Source: UBA4675 sp964601265 (GTDB lineage: Bacteria > Bacillota > Clostridia > Christensenellales > Borkfalkiaceae). From it: 64,000 bases of DNA. The notes beneath the pieces are model-generated. The model saw only the letters and a list, made by a program, of their open reading frames with translations. It was not told the origin of the DNA and ran no database searches. The position numbers were made by a program, and so were the translations under genes. Numbering within the stretch: the first letter of the stretch is position 1; each line of letters starts with the position of its first letter. This document shows positions 16,840 through 25,540 of this stretch, piece after piece. The stretch is from assembly GCA_964601265.1 (NCBI GenBank), contig CAZRMT010000002.1:11677-75676 (forward strand), read 5' to 3'.

Positions 16840-16982
16840 TTATATTATTGGATGGGAAAAGTCAATTTTTTTAAAAAAAAATAATATTTTAGCACTTTTT
16901 TTGCCCGATTTTTTATTATCTGTCAAAAACGCTTTTTTAAAGTCTTTTTTTAACGATTTTTTAATTTTTTTATATAAAACGT

Positions 16983-17011
16983 TTGACAATATAAGTCCAC
17001 GTATATATAAT
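16983..17011 (+). promoter_or_regulatory. Promoter of the cupin regulator and pot operon
   Basis: TTGACA (16983-16988), a 17-base spacer and TATAAT (17006-17011) match the consensus exactly. They lie 62 bases before the 17074 start. Confidence 0.9.
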
Positions 17012-17073
17012 AATTTCGTTGGTTTACTTTTACTAAACAAAAAGTTTAAAGAAAATAATCGACACGGAGATTT

Positions 17074-17607
17074 ATGGTATTAGGGGATAAAATAAAGCAA
17101 CTACGGTTGCAATGCGATTTTACGCAAGAAGAACTTGCCGATAGATGCGAACTCACGAAAGGCTATATTTCACAGCTCGAAAACGATTTGACAAGCCCTT
17201 CGATTGCGACGCTCATTGATATTTTATCGGCGCTAGGCACTACTTTAAGCGAGTTTTTTACCGAGGAAGAAGAAATAAAAATAGTTTTTAAAGAAAAAGA
17301 CTATATCGACAAAATAGGCGACGGATTAACGCAAAACTTTTTAGCGGTTAACGCACAAAAAAACCTAATGGAGCCGTTAAGAATAACGTTAAAACCCGAC
17401 TGCGCAACGGAAGAAGACGTTCCGCACGAGGGAGAAGAATTCGGGTACGTTTTAGAGGGTGAAATAGTAATACACCTCGGCAACAAAAAATACGTTTGCA
17501 AAAAAGGCGAAAGTTTTTACTTTAAAGCCGATAAAAAACACTATATAATCAACACAAAACAAAAAATCGCAAAATTTATCTGGGTGTCGTCACCGCCGAC
17601 GTTCTGA
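17074..17607 (+). CDS. XRE-family regulator with cupin domain
   Basis: The 177-residue product has an N-terminal HTH (residues about 8-62: EELADRCELTKGYISQLEND.., SIATLIDILSAL) and a C-terminal cupin (about 100-175: PHEGEEFGYVLEGEIVIHLG, KKGESFYF). This PuuR-type architecture often precedes polyamine transporter genes, and it is 16 bases from potA here. It probably binds a polyamine or related ligand through the cupin and controls the pot operon and itself. Confidence 0.85.
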   Translation: MVLGDKIKQLRLQCDFTQEELADRCELTKGYISQLENDLTSPSIATLIDILSALGTTLSEFFTEEEEIKIVFKEKDYIDKIGDGLTQNFLAVNAQKNLMEPLRITLKPDCATEEDVPHEGEEFGYVLEGEIVIHLGNKKYVCKKGESFYFKADKKHYIINTKQKIAKFIWVSSPPTF

Positions 17608-17623
17608 TAACAAAGGAGAAACA

Positions 17624-19150
17624 ATGGGAGAAAACAAAAAAACGTATAACGGTTCGGAAGAAAAAATCATCAACCTTTCGAATATTACCAAGATTTACGA
17701 CGGAACAACCGTCGTAGACAATCTCAACCTTTATATAAGAAAAGGCGAGTTCGTAACGCTTTTGGGTCCTTCAGGTTGTGGAAAAACTACTACGCTTAGA
17801 ATGATAGCGGGGTTTGAAATGCCCGATAAAGGCACGATTGAACTTAACGGCAAGGATATTACTACCCTTCCCCCGAACAAACGCCCTATCAACACGGTAT
17901 TTCAAAGATACGCTTTATTTCCGCATTTAAACGTTCACGATAATATCGCCTACGGTCTTAAACTTAAACGCTTTAAATCTACTTATATCGACAAACACGG
18001 CAAAACCGTTGAAAAAATCGACAAAATGACCAAAAAGGAAATTGACGAAAAAGTTTCAAAAGCGTTAAAAATGGTCGATTTAGAAGATTTTGAAACGAGA
18101 ACGATAGACACTCTTTCAGGCGGACAACAACAGCGTATCGCAATAGCAAGAGCTATCGTAAACGAACCGCAAATTCTCCTTTTAGACGAACCGTTAGGCG
18201 CTCTTGACCTTAAAATGAGAAAGGATATGCAAATAGAGCTTAAAGAAATGCATAGGAAACTAGGCATAACTTTTCTTTACGTTACACACGATCAAGAAGA
18301 AGCGCTTTCCATGAGCGACACGATAGTCGTTATGAAGGACGGCGTAATACAACAAATAGGCACGCCCGAAGATATATACAACGAACCCAAAAACTCGTTT
18401 GTGGCAGACTTTATAGGTGAAAGCAATATTTATAGCGCAACGGTTGTCGGCGACAAAAAAGTTAGATTTATCAATAAAATATTCGATATGCTTGACGACT
18501 TCCCCAAAAACGAATTAGTCGACGTAGTCGTTCGTCCCGAGGACGTAACCATTGTGGAAGAAGGTCAAGGACAAGCCGACGGCGTTATCGTATCTTCTAT
18601 ATTTAAAGGCGTTCACTATCAAATGACTATGATGATAGGCAAAAGCGAAATTATGATTCAAGATACCGTTGAAAGGGAAATAGGCAAGCGATACGGCATT
18701 AAAATCGCACCCGACGGTATTCACGTTATGAGTAAAGAATTCTCCGTAAATCAATATATAGGCTACGTTACAAAGAAAAACACCGTCTGTTTTGCAGAAG
18801 GCGAATTCGAATGTGACGTAACACAACTTTACCCTGCCTCTCACTTAGACGAAGAAGGCTATTTAATAACAGCCGAGGGAGAAAAAATAGACTTGACCGA
18901 CGTTGACGTTATTGTAAAAGTCGGATTAAAAGATATTGAACTTACCGACGTCGAAGAAGACGGAACCGTCTCGGGAACGGTAGTAAGCTCTATATATAAA
19001 GGCGACCACTACCAACTTATTATAAGAACGGATAACGAAGAAGAAGATTACGTTTGCGATACAGAATATCAATACAACGAAAACGACAGACTTTTCATCA
19101 ATATCCCCAAAGACAAAATTAAACTTACCTTAAAGGCGGTAGAAAAATGA
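17624..19150 (+). CDS. potA: Spermidine/putrescine ABC transporter ATP-binding protein, extended
   Basis: This energises polyamine import. Walker A is GPSGCGKTT, the signature is LSGGQQQR and Walker B is LLLDEPLGALD; the switch His is in VTHDQEE. At 508 residues it is far longer than the usual 350-370. There is a charged insertion after KLKRFK (IDKHGKTVEKIDKMTKKE). The C-terminus has two TOBE-like units with the same word, VSSIFKGVHYQ near residue 325 and VSSIYKGDHYQ near 455, which suggests an internal duplication. It overlaps potB as ATGA. Confidence 0.92.
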   Translation: MGENKKTYNGSEEKIINLSNITKIYDGTTVVDNLNLYIRKGEFVTLLGPSGCGKTTTLRMIAGFEMPDKGTIELNGKDITTLPPNKRPINTVFQRYALFPHLNVHDNIAYGLKLKRFKSTYIDKHGKTVEKIDKMTKKEIDEKVSKALKMVDLEDFETRTIDTLSGGQQQRIAIARAIVNEPQILLLDEPLGALDLKMRKDMQIELKEMHRKLGITFLYVTHDQEEALSMSDTIVVMKDGVIQQIGTPEDIYNEPKNSFVADFIGESNIYSATVVGDKKVRFINKIFDMLDDFPKNELVDVVVRPEDVTIVEEGQGQADGVIVSSIFKGVHYQMTMMIGKSEIMIQDTVEREIGKRYGIKIAPDGIHVMSKEFSVNQYIGYVTKKNTVCFAEGEFECDVTQLYPASHLDEEGYLITAEGEKIDLTDVDVIVKVGLKDIELTDVEEDGTVSGTVVSSIYKGDHYQLIIRTDNEEEDYVCDTEYQYNENDRLFINIPKDKIKLTLKAVEK

Positions 19151-19956
19151 AAGTTAGGTTTTCAAGAAAACATTTCGGAATTCCGTACGCCGTGTTTTTA
19201 TTATTTTTCGTAATTTTTCCGTTACTGTTAATAGTTAAATACGCCTTTACCGATTCCAACGGGAAGTTAACCGTTGAAAATTTCGTCAACTTTTTTAAAT
19301 ATAACGCAAACTTAACGGCATTGTTTATAAGTTTGGGTCTAGCTATATGCACGACTATCGTATGTATTTTGCTTGCATACCCCGTTGCATATATTTTATC
19401 CAAAAGCCAAAGCAACAAAACGGCTATTTTTCTTTTACTTTTTATTTTGCCGATGTGGATAAACTTTGTTTTAAGAACTGCGGCAATGAAAGAACTCTTA
19501 TATAAAATAGGCTTATTCAAATCGAATAAAACAAGCTTTTTAAACACCGTTATAGGAATGGTTTACGATTATCTTCCGTTTGCCATATTACCTATTTACA
19601 CGACTTTATCCAAGATGGATAAAAGTTTAACGGAAGCTTCTCTCGATTTAGGCGCAAGCCACGTAAAAACCTTTTTAAAGGTCACCCTGCCTTTAAGTAA
19701 ACCCGGTATTATAAGCGCCGTAACGATGATATTGCTCCCGACTACTACGAGTTACGTTATTTCAGATACTCTCGGAAACGGAAACGTTACCATTATCGGA
19801 AAGCTTATAGAAAATCAATTCAGCACGATGTTCGACTGGAATATGGGTTCCGCGATAGCTCTAATATTGTTAGTGGTAATTTTCGTATCTATGCTCTTTA
19901 CTAATAAATTTGCCGAAAACGACGACACTATGCAAGCAAGAGGTGGATTATGGTAA
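19147..19956 (+). CDS. potB: Polyamine ABC transporter permease PotB
   Basis: The 269-residue membrane protein has about six transmembrane segments and the cytoplasmic EAA loop (EASLDLGASHVKTFLKVTLPLSKPGI) that contacts PotA. The N-terminus is basic (KVRFSRKHFG). It overlaps potA by four bases and potC by seven, so the subunits are likely translationally coupled. Confidence 0.95.
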   Translation: MKVRFSRKHFGIPYAVFLLFFVIFPLLLIVKYAFTDSNGKLTVENFVNFFKYNANLTALFISLGLAICTTIVCILLAYPVAYILSKSQSNKTAIFLLLFILPMWINFVLRTAAMKELLYKIGLFKSNKTSFLNTVIGMVYDYLPFAILPIYTTLSKMDKSLTEASLDLGASHVKTFLKVTLPLSKPGIISAVTMILLPTTTSYVISDTLGNGNVTIIGKLIENQFSTMFDWNMGSAIALILLVVIFVSMLFTNKFAENDDTMQARGGLW

Positions 19957-20744
19957 AAAAGATTTTTAAATACGTATATCTATTTTTAATTCTTATATTT
20001 TTATACGCACCGATTTTGTTACTTGCGGTATACTCTTTTAACGCCTCCTCCACTATCGGACTTTGGTCGGATAAATGGACTTTCGATTTATATAGACAGT
20101 TATTCCGCAACAAAGAGCTATTAACCATTATAGGAAACACTTTATTGCTTGCCGTTCTTTCCGCAATAATATCCACGATTTTAGGAACTATGGGAGCAAT
20201 AGGAATGTATTATTCCAAAAAAAGAACGTATAGGGCGCTTTCTTCGGCAACGAATATCCCCGTAATAAACGCCGATATAGTAACGGCTATTTCTATTGCG
20301 CTCGTATGTTCGCTGTTTGCATTCGGAAGAACCTACGCATCGCTTTTAATCGGACACGTGGTACTTTGTTTCCCGTTTGTCGTTTTAAACGTTATCCCTA
20401 AACTCAAACAAATGAACCCCAACGTTTACGAAGCGGCGTTAGATTTAGGCGCAAGCCAAACGAAAGCTTTATTTACCGTGGTTATACCGCAAATAATGTC
20501 AGGTATTTTCTCGGGATTTTTAATGGCTATAACGCTTTCGCTTGACGACTATATAGTTACCACTTTTACAAAACCCTCTACTTTCGACACTATTTCAACT
20601 TACGTATACAACGCTTACGCAAAGGCAGGCAGAAACACTTCCGTTCCTGCGCTTAGAGCAATGTCTACCATTATTTTTGCGGTTATGATTATCGTTATAA
20701 TATTTTTAAACGTCAGAGCCAATAAAAAAAGGAGCGTAAAATGA
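19950..20744 (+). CDS. potC: Polyamine ABC transporter permease PotC
   Basis: The 264-residue second permease has six hydrophobic segments and its EAA loop, EAALDLGASQTKALFTVVIP. The SDDYIVTTF-type segment (LSLDDYIVTTFT) typical of PotC is present. AGAGGTGG precedes the ATG; it overlaps potD as ATGA. Confidence 0.95.
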   Translation: MVKKIFKYVYLFLILIFLYAPILLLAVYSFNASSTIGLWSDKWTFDLYRQLFRNKELLTIIGNTLLLAVLSAIISTILGTMGAIGMYYSKKRTYRALSSATNIPVINADIVTAISIALVCSLFAFGRTYASLLIGHVVLCFPFVVLNVIPKLKQMNPNVYEAALDLGASQTKALFTVVIPQIMSGIFSGFLMAITLSLDDYIVTTFTKPSTFDTISTYVYNAYAKAGRNTSVPALRAMSTIIFAVMIIVIIFLNVRANKKRSVK

Positions 20745-22378
20745 AAAAACTTTGTTTATTATTAGCGTTTATTTTATGTTTTGCGATAATATCTCCGCTT
20801 ACGGCTTGCAAAAAGGAAGAAAAACTCGTACTAAACGTTTATAACTGCGAAGAATACATCGCCGAGGGCGAAGACTTCGATATGATAGACGAGTTTGAAA
20901 AGTATTACTACCAAAAACACAAAAAACACGTTACCGTAAACTACTCCACTTACGGCACCAACGAGAATATGTACAACGAGTTAAAACTCACCAAAAACAA
21001 GAAAAAAGGAACGTATAGCTACGACCTTGTTTGCCCTTCCGACTATATGCTTATGAAAATGATAACGGAAAATATGTTGGAAGAATACGATTTGGACGAA
21101 AACGGCAACTACGCAAATATTCCTAACTACAACGACAACGTTTCGCCTTACATTAAAAAACTTTTTCATGATAACGGTTGGAATAAATACGGCGTTTGTT
21201 ATATGTGGGGAACAATGGGCTACGTTTACAATCCCGAAAAAATAAATTCAAACGACATGAAAACTTGGACGGGAATTTTAAAAGAAGAATACAAATATAA
21301 AAGCACCATAAAAGACAGTGCAAGAGACACCTACATTTTAGCCCAAGGAATTGCTTTTAAAGACAAACTTAACGCTTTAAACAAAAACGACGAAAACTAC
21401 AATGCTTCGTTAACAAGTATATTTAACGACACTAGCGAGTTTGCCATGTCGGAAAGCGAAAAAGTTTTAAGAGAGGTTAAAAAAATAGTTTACGGTTTTG
21501 AAGTAGACAGCGGAAAAGGCGATATGGCTTCGGGCAAAATTTGGATTAACTTTGCTTGGTCGGGCGACGCCGTTTACGCTATAGACGAAGCCGAAAAATA
21601 CGGCACCGAACTTTGTTACTCCGTTCCCGAAGAAGGAAGCAACGTTTGGTTCGACGGTTGGGTTATGCCGAAAGGGGCAAACAAAGAGCTGGCACAAGAA
21701 TTTTTAAATTTTATAAACCAACCCGAAAACACCGTTGAAAATATGAATTACATCGGCTACACCCCCTCGATTGCGGGCGACGTTATGTTTGAAAACGCAA
21801 TAGATTGGTACGGGTTGTGGATATTAAACGAAAACGATGACGGAGAAATTTCGATAAACGGTAAAAACTACGACGAAGTTTATTTCGGCGATTTAGACGA
21901 AGAAACGAAATTATCGTTAAAAAGCTCCGACGGAACATACAACTTAAATATTCCCGAATACAACGACGACAATGAAGTAATAGGTTTTTCACAAGAAACA
22001 GTAACCGTTTACTCTTACGACATAGATTATTTCTTCGGTAACATTTCAGACGAATACAAAACCGACGGTAAAGCCATTATTTATACGGATACCATTGACA
22101 GACAGCTGTATACACAGTATCCCGACGGCGAAACGGTAAACAGATGTATTATAATGAAAGAATTTTCAAAAGCCGAAAACAACGACTTAAACAATATGTG
22201 GTCAAGCGTTAAAATAGGCTATATGTCTCCGCTTGCAATGATTTTAATAATCTTAGCCGTAGCGGTAATAATAACTTTATTTATCGTGCTTAACAAATTG
22301 ATTAAATCGGGAAAATTCGGTTACGGAAAAACCCGAAAGAACTTAAAACTTATTTCCAAAGAAGAAATAAAAAAATAA
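20741..22378 (+). CDS. potD: Polyamine-binding lipoprotein PotD with C-terminal transmembrane helix
   Basis: The N-terminus is a lipoprotein signal (FAIISPLTAC, lipid Cys at about residue 23), followed by a PotD-type solute-binding domain (LNVYNCEEYI; LVCPSDYMLMKMITE; WMGTMGYVYN-like GTMGYVYNPEK; WFDGWVMPKGANKELAQEFLNF). Typical PotD proteins are about 350 residues; this is 545. An extra region of about 100 residues (365-490, acidic) follows, and then a transmembrane helix at about 499-519 with a basic tail. It would thus be anchored at both ends, which is unusual. AAAGGAG precedes the start. Confidence 0.9.
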   Translation: MKKLCLLLAFILCFAIISPLTACKKEEKLVLNVYNCEEYIAEGEDFDMIDEFEKYYYQKHKKHVTVNYSTYGTNENMYNELKLTKNKKKGTYSYDLVCPSDYMLMKMITENMLEEYDLDENGNYANIPNYNDNVSPYIKKLFHDNGWNKYGVCYMWGTMGYVYNPEKINSNDMKTWTGILKEEYKYKSTIKDSARDTYILAQGIAFKDKLNALNKNDENYNASLTSIFNDTSEFAMSESEKVLREVKKIVYGFEVDSGKGDMASGKIWINFAWSGDAVYAIDEAEKYGTELCYSVPEEGSNVWFDGWVMPKGANKELAQEFLNFINQPENTVENMNYIGYTPSIAGDVMFENAIDWYGLWILNENDDGEISINGKNYDEVYFGDLDEETKLSLKSSDGTYNLNIPEYNDDNEVIGFSQETVTVYSYDIDYFFGNISDEYKTDGKAIIYTDTIDRQLYTQYPDGETVNRCIIMKEFSKAENNDLNNMWSSVKIGYMSPLAMILIILAVAVIITLFIVLNKLIKSGKFGYGKTRKNLKLISKEEIKK

Positions 22379-22393
22379 CGACTTGAATAGTTT

Positions 22394-22426
22394 AACGGCG
22401 TAGCAAAATTGCTACGCCGTTATTTT
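22394..22426 (+). terminator. Intrinsic terminator of potABCD
   Basis: AACGGCGTAGCAA (22394-22406) pairs with 22409-22421 and is followed by ATTTTTC. The stem is nearly the same as that of the terminator at 5208. Confidence 0.85.
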
Positions 22427-22435
22427 TCACTAAAA

Positions 22436-22465
22436 ACACCCCTTAACGTAAATTTTAAGAGGTGT
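22436..22465 (-). terminator. Terminator of the ansA operon
   Basis: An 11-base stem (22436-22446 with 22455-22465, one G-U pair) is followed on the minus strand by TTTTTAGTG. It lies just past the ansA stop. Confidence 0.75.
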
Positions 22466-22491
22466 AAAATAAAGCTTTTTATATGAAAATT

Positions 22492-23493
22492 TTATTTAAC
22501 GGGGACAATGTCTCCCGAAAGAGATTTTTTTATTGCCTGCTCCGCCGATATTCCGTTTAACGTTAAAAGCCACAACTTAACGTAAACGGAAATAGGCGAA
22601 ACGTTTTTTACGGGAATTATGCCAAGTTTAGGAAAAAGAGTTGCACTCTCGTATTCAGCCCCCTCATAAACGCCCGTTGCAAAAACGGTAACGCCCTTTT
22701 TTCTTGCATTCTCAAAAAATTCTATTGCGTCTTTCGATTTGGTATTTAGCGTTCCCGAATGATAAGTTCCGAGCAAAATATATTTACAATCTTTATCTAT
22801 TAAAGGATAAGTTGCCCCTACAACGGGATTTACAAAAATTACGTTACGGCAATTTTCTTCCAATAAATCGAATTTAAGCGGAAGTATCTCGTCGCTTTTT
22901 TCCGTGTAATAAGAGTTTTTAAAAAAATTGAAGTTATTGTCAAAACTTCCGTATTCACAATCGAACGCACTATACACTTCGTCCGAAAACACCTTTGAAG
23001 GCAGTAATCGAGTAGCTCTGTGAACTTTCACCACGCCTTTTTCACCGTTGCGATAAAACACAAAAGCTCCTTTACCGCACTTTCCCGAAATAAATCTTAG
23101 CGCACCGTGCAAGTTATCAAGTCCGTTCGAGCGTTCGTCCTCTATCGGGTAATTACTTGAAACAAGGCACACGGGCACGGAAGAAAGCCCCACCGAATAA
23201 CCTATTGCCGACGAGGAGTACGCAAGCGTATCCGTTCCGTGAGTAACTATTATCCCGTCGTAACCCGAACTTAAGCCATTGTTTACGCAACTCAACAGCA
23301 TGCGAAGATGCTCGCCCGTACAATTTTCACTCAAATCCGTATACGACTCTTCAACGTCGTAATCAAAATCCACTCCGTATTTTTTATTGTATGCGTCTAT
23401 AAGCAGTCTCGGTTTTGCTTTATCTGTGGAAATTGTATCGCCTACCGTCGTACTACCTATAGTTCCACCCGTAAAAATAAACAATATTCTCAT
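22492..23493 (-). CDS. L-asparaginase (type I-like)
   Basis: This 333-residue enzyme hydrolyses asparagine to aspartate and ammonia. It has the two catalytic Thr signatures: FTGGTIGS near the N-terminus and VTHGTDTLAYSSSAIGYSV. No signal peptide is visible, so it is cytoplasmic (AnsA-like). It starts four bases after the M16 peptidase stop, without a clear ribosome binding site, so it probably depends on coupling. A related amidohydrolase activity cannot be excluded. Confidence 0.88.
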   Translation of the reverse strand: MRILFIFTGGTIGSTTVGDTISTDKAKPRLLIDAYNKKYGVDFDYDVEESYTDLSENCTGEHLRMLLSCVNNGLSSGYDGIIVTHGTDTLAYSSSAIGYSVGLSSVPVCLVSSNYPIEDERSNGLDNLHGALRFISGKCGKGAFVFYRNGEKGVVKVHRATRLLPSKVFSDEVYSAFDCEYGSFDNNFNFFKNSYYTEKSDEILPLKFDLLEENCRNVIFVNPVVGATYPLIDKDCKYILLGTYHSGTLNTKSKDAIEFFENARKKGVTVFATGVYEGAEYESATLFPKLGIIPVKNVSPISVYVKLWLLTLNGISAEQAIKKSLSGDIVPVK

Positions 23494-23497
23494 AGTT

Positions 23498-24739
23498 TTA
23501 TTTTAATTCTATGCCGTCTGCATTTTTTCCAACCATAGAAACTGCAAATTTACTGAAATCCATTTCGGTTTTTATATAACGGTTAATCTGTTCGAGGCTT
23601 ATATTTTCCATTGCTTTAATCTTACCGACATTATCGTAAACCTTACCCGTCATAAGCAAATATTTAGCGTAAAGCATCATAAGCGTCGCCGTGCTTTCCT
23701 GAGCCATAATCGTAGAAGCGCTGTTTTGATTTTTTGCCCCTAAAAATTCTCTTTCCGTTATGCCGTCACGCTGAAAAGCTTCAAGGACTTTCATTATCTC
23801 GTTATACGCTTTATTGACCTCGTTTGGATTTAATCCCGCATAAATAACGTGCGAACCGACGTTTAAATATGCCGAAGGATAAGAATAAACGGTGTAACAA
23901 AGTCCTAACTCTTCTCTTATTCGTTGAAATAGTCTACTACTCATTCCTCCGCCTAAAACGCTAGACGCTATACTGATAAGCTCCGTGTTTTCGTCAAAAC
24001 GTTCACCTTTAAAAGCCAACGCAAGGTGTACTTGTTCTATATCCTTTTTTACGGCGTTTTTAGAAAAAACAACGTTGCAAGACGGCTTGTCCAAATTGAT
24101 TTTTCCCGACGGCAATTTGCCTTCTACGTAACGCTCGACAAGTTCTTCTGCCTTTTTCTCGTCAACGTTCCCCGCAAAAACTATTACCGTATTTTTTGCC
24201 GTGTAGTATTTCTCTCTAAATTTAATAATATCTTCTCTCGTAAAAGAAGACACTGTTTTTTTACTCCCGAGTATAGTTCTTCCGTAACCCTCGTTTCCAA
24301 AAAACGCTTGCGATAAAGTATCCATACAAAGCTCGTCCGGCGTATCTTCGGACATATTTATTTCTTCTATTACAACGCCTTTTTCTTTTTCGATTTCTTC
24401 GGAAGGGTAAACCGCATTAACGTATAAATCAGACAAAATTTCAAAAGAATCGTCTATCTTATCGGTAGTCGATTTTATATAATAAAGCGTAACTTCTTTC
24501 GCCGTATACGCATTTAATCTCGAACCCAAAAATTCCGAATCGGCGCTAACGGAAAAGGAATCTCTTTTTTTGGTTCCTTTAAAAGTCGTATGCTCTATAA
24601 AATGAGAAATGCCGTTTTCGCACTCGTTTTCATACGCACTTCCTACCCCCGCCATTATTCCGCAACTTACGCTAAATAATTGTTCGTTTTTAACGACAAT
24701 CATTCTCAATCCGCTTTTAAACTCTTTGTAATGTATCAT
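23498..24739 (-). CDS. M16 family zinc peptidase
   Basis: The 413-residue product has the inverted zinc motif HFIEH in GISHFIEHTTFKGT and the third ligand in VVIEEINMSED. A second, non-catalytic M16 domain follows, with GGGMSSRLFQRIREELGLCYTVYSY as the usual substrate-groove segment. It resembles the processing-peptidase-like single-chain enzymes of Firmicutes. It lies in an operon with the deacetylase-like protein and ansA; start AAGGAT site. Confidence 0.92.
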   Translation of the reverse strand: MIHYKEFKSGLRMIVVKNEQLFSVSCGIMAGVGSAYENECENGISHFIEHTTFKGTKKRDSFSVSADSEFLGSRLNAYTAKEVTLYYIKSTTDKIDDSFEILSDLYVNAVYPSEEIEKEKGVVIEEINMSEDTPDELCMDTLSQAFFGNEGYGRTILGSKKTVSSFTREDIIKFREKYYTAKNTVIVFAGNVDEKKAEELVERYVEGKLPSGKINLDKPSCNVVFSKNAVKKDIEQVHLALAFKGERFDENTELISIASSVLGGGMSSRLFQRIREELGLCYTVYSYPSAYLNVGSHVIYAGLNPNEVNKAYNEIMKVLEAFQRDGITEREFLGAKNQNSASTIMAQESTATLMMLYAKYLLMTGKVYDNVGKIKAMENISLEQINRYIKTEMDFSKFAVSMVGKNADGIELK

Positions 24740-24742
24740 GTT

Positions 24743-25450
24743 TTATCCTTCGATTAACAAGTCGCTTACGCTTTTCACCGTTAATCCCGTATTTTTATAA
24801 TAATCTAAAATTTTCCCTATTACGCTTGCCGTAACGGAAGAACAATTTAAAAGAACAAAATCTCCGCTCTTAACCGTGGTAGCACGCTTAAAAATAGATA
24901 ATCCCTCATCGTCCGCTAGCGCGTCAACCGTCCACAAAACCGTCTTATATCCGTACTTTTCCGCAATTTTAAGCGTTACGGAAGAGAAAGAAGCGTTAGG
25001 TGGCATAAACAACTTCATCTCATAGGAAGTAATGGCTTTTACTAGCTCATGGTTCGTAACTATCTCTTCTTTCGTAGATTTTTCGTTAAGCGTTTTAAAA
25101 TCACGGTTATAAAAACCGTAATTCCCGAGTTCTAATTTTTTTTCAAGTAAATAACGTAAAACGTCTTCGTTGTCGTCAACCCAACTACCGCTAACGAAAA
25201 AAGTTGCTCCGAAACCGTTTTCGTGTAAAGCGTCGGCAATCTTTTTTATGCCGTCGTTATCGGCTCCGTTATAAACCACAAACAACAACGCTATCTCGTT
25301 TTTATCGGCATTACCGCTATACACGGCGCAGTAAGTAGAATTAACGCTTATAGGTAAATCTTCTGCAGAATGAAAAGCGGTAAATACTACCAACACCACT
25401 AAAAACGCAATTATTAAATCCGAAAAACGTCTTTTAAATCTTTCCGACAT
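24743..25450 (-). CDS. Polysaccharide deacetylase-like protein, catalytic motifs lost
   Basis: The 235-residue product has one N-terminal transmembrane anchor (LIIAFLVVLVVFTAFH) and a NodB-like fold, judged from the order of segments (IADALHENGFGATFFVSGSWV; RYLLEKKLELGNYGF; MPPNASFSSVTLKIAEKYGY; LLNCSS at the usual ILLHD position). The key residues are gone: TFDDG reads FVVYNGAD, HTxxH reads YGFYNRDF and the late His is Asn or Cys. It is thus probably an inactive deacetylase homologue, perhaps a binding or scaffold protein at the cell surface. Confidence 0.75.
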   Translation of the reverse strand: MSERFKRRFSDLIIAFLVVLVVFTAFHSAEDLPISVNSTYCAVYSGNADKNEIALLFVVYNGADNDGIKKIADALHENGFGATFFVSGSWVDDNEDVLRYLLEKKLELGNYGFYNRDFKTLNEKSTKEEIVTNHELVKAITSYEMKLFMPPNASFSSVTLKIAEKYGYKTVLWTVDALADDEGLSIFKRATTVKSGDFVLLNCSSVTASVIGKILDYYKNTGLTVKSVSDLLIEG

Positions 25451-25540
25451 ATCTTATCCCGTTATTATTTATATATTCTTTAACGGAAAAAAATATACCC
25501 TATAAAGTTACCTATACAAAGTATCGGCTCTATTCTTTTT

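Larger units (their letters stand above)
16656..17073. other. Intergenic region between the SDR gene and the cupin regulator
   Basis: This 418-base non-coding stretch holds the structured element at 16701-16839 and the consensus promoter at 16983-17011. A 91-codon plus-strand frame (16808-17083) is A/T-rich and lacks a ribosome binding site, so I did not call it. Confidence 0.6.

Noticed and set aside
16808..17083. 91-codon plus-strand frame upstream of the cupin regulator
   Set aside because: It is A/T-rich, has no ribosome binding site, runs through the regulator promoter and overlaps the structured element.
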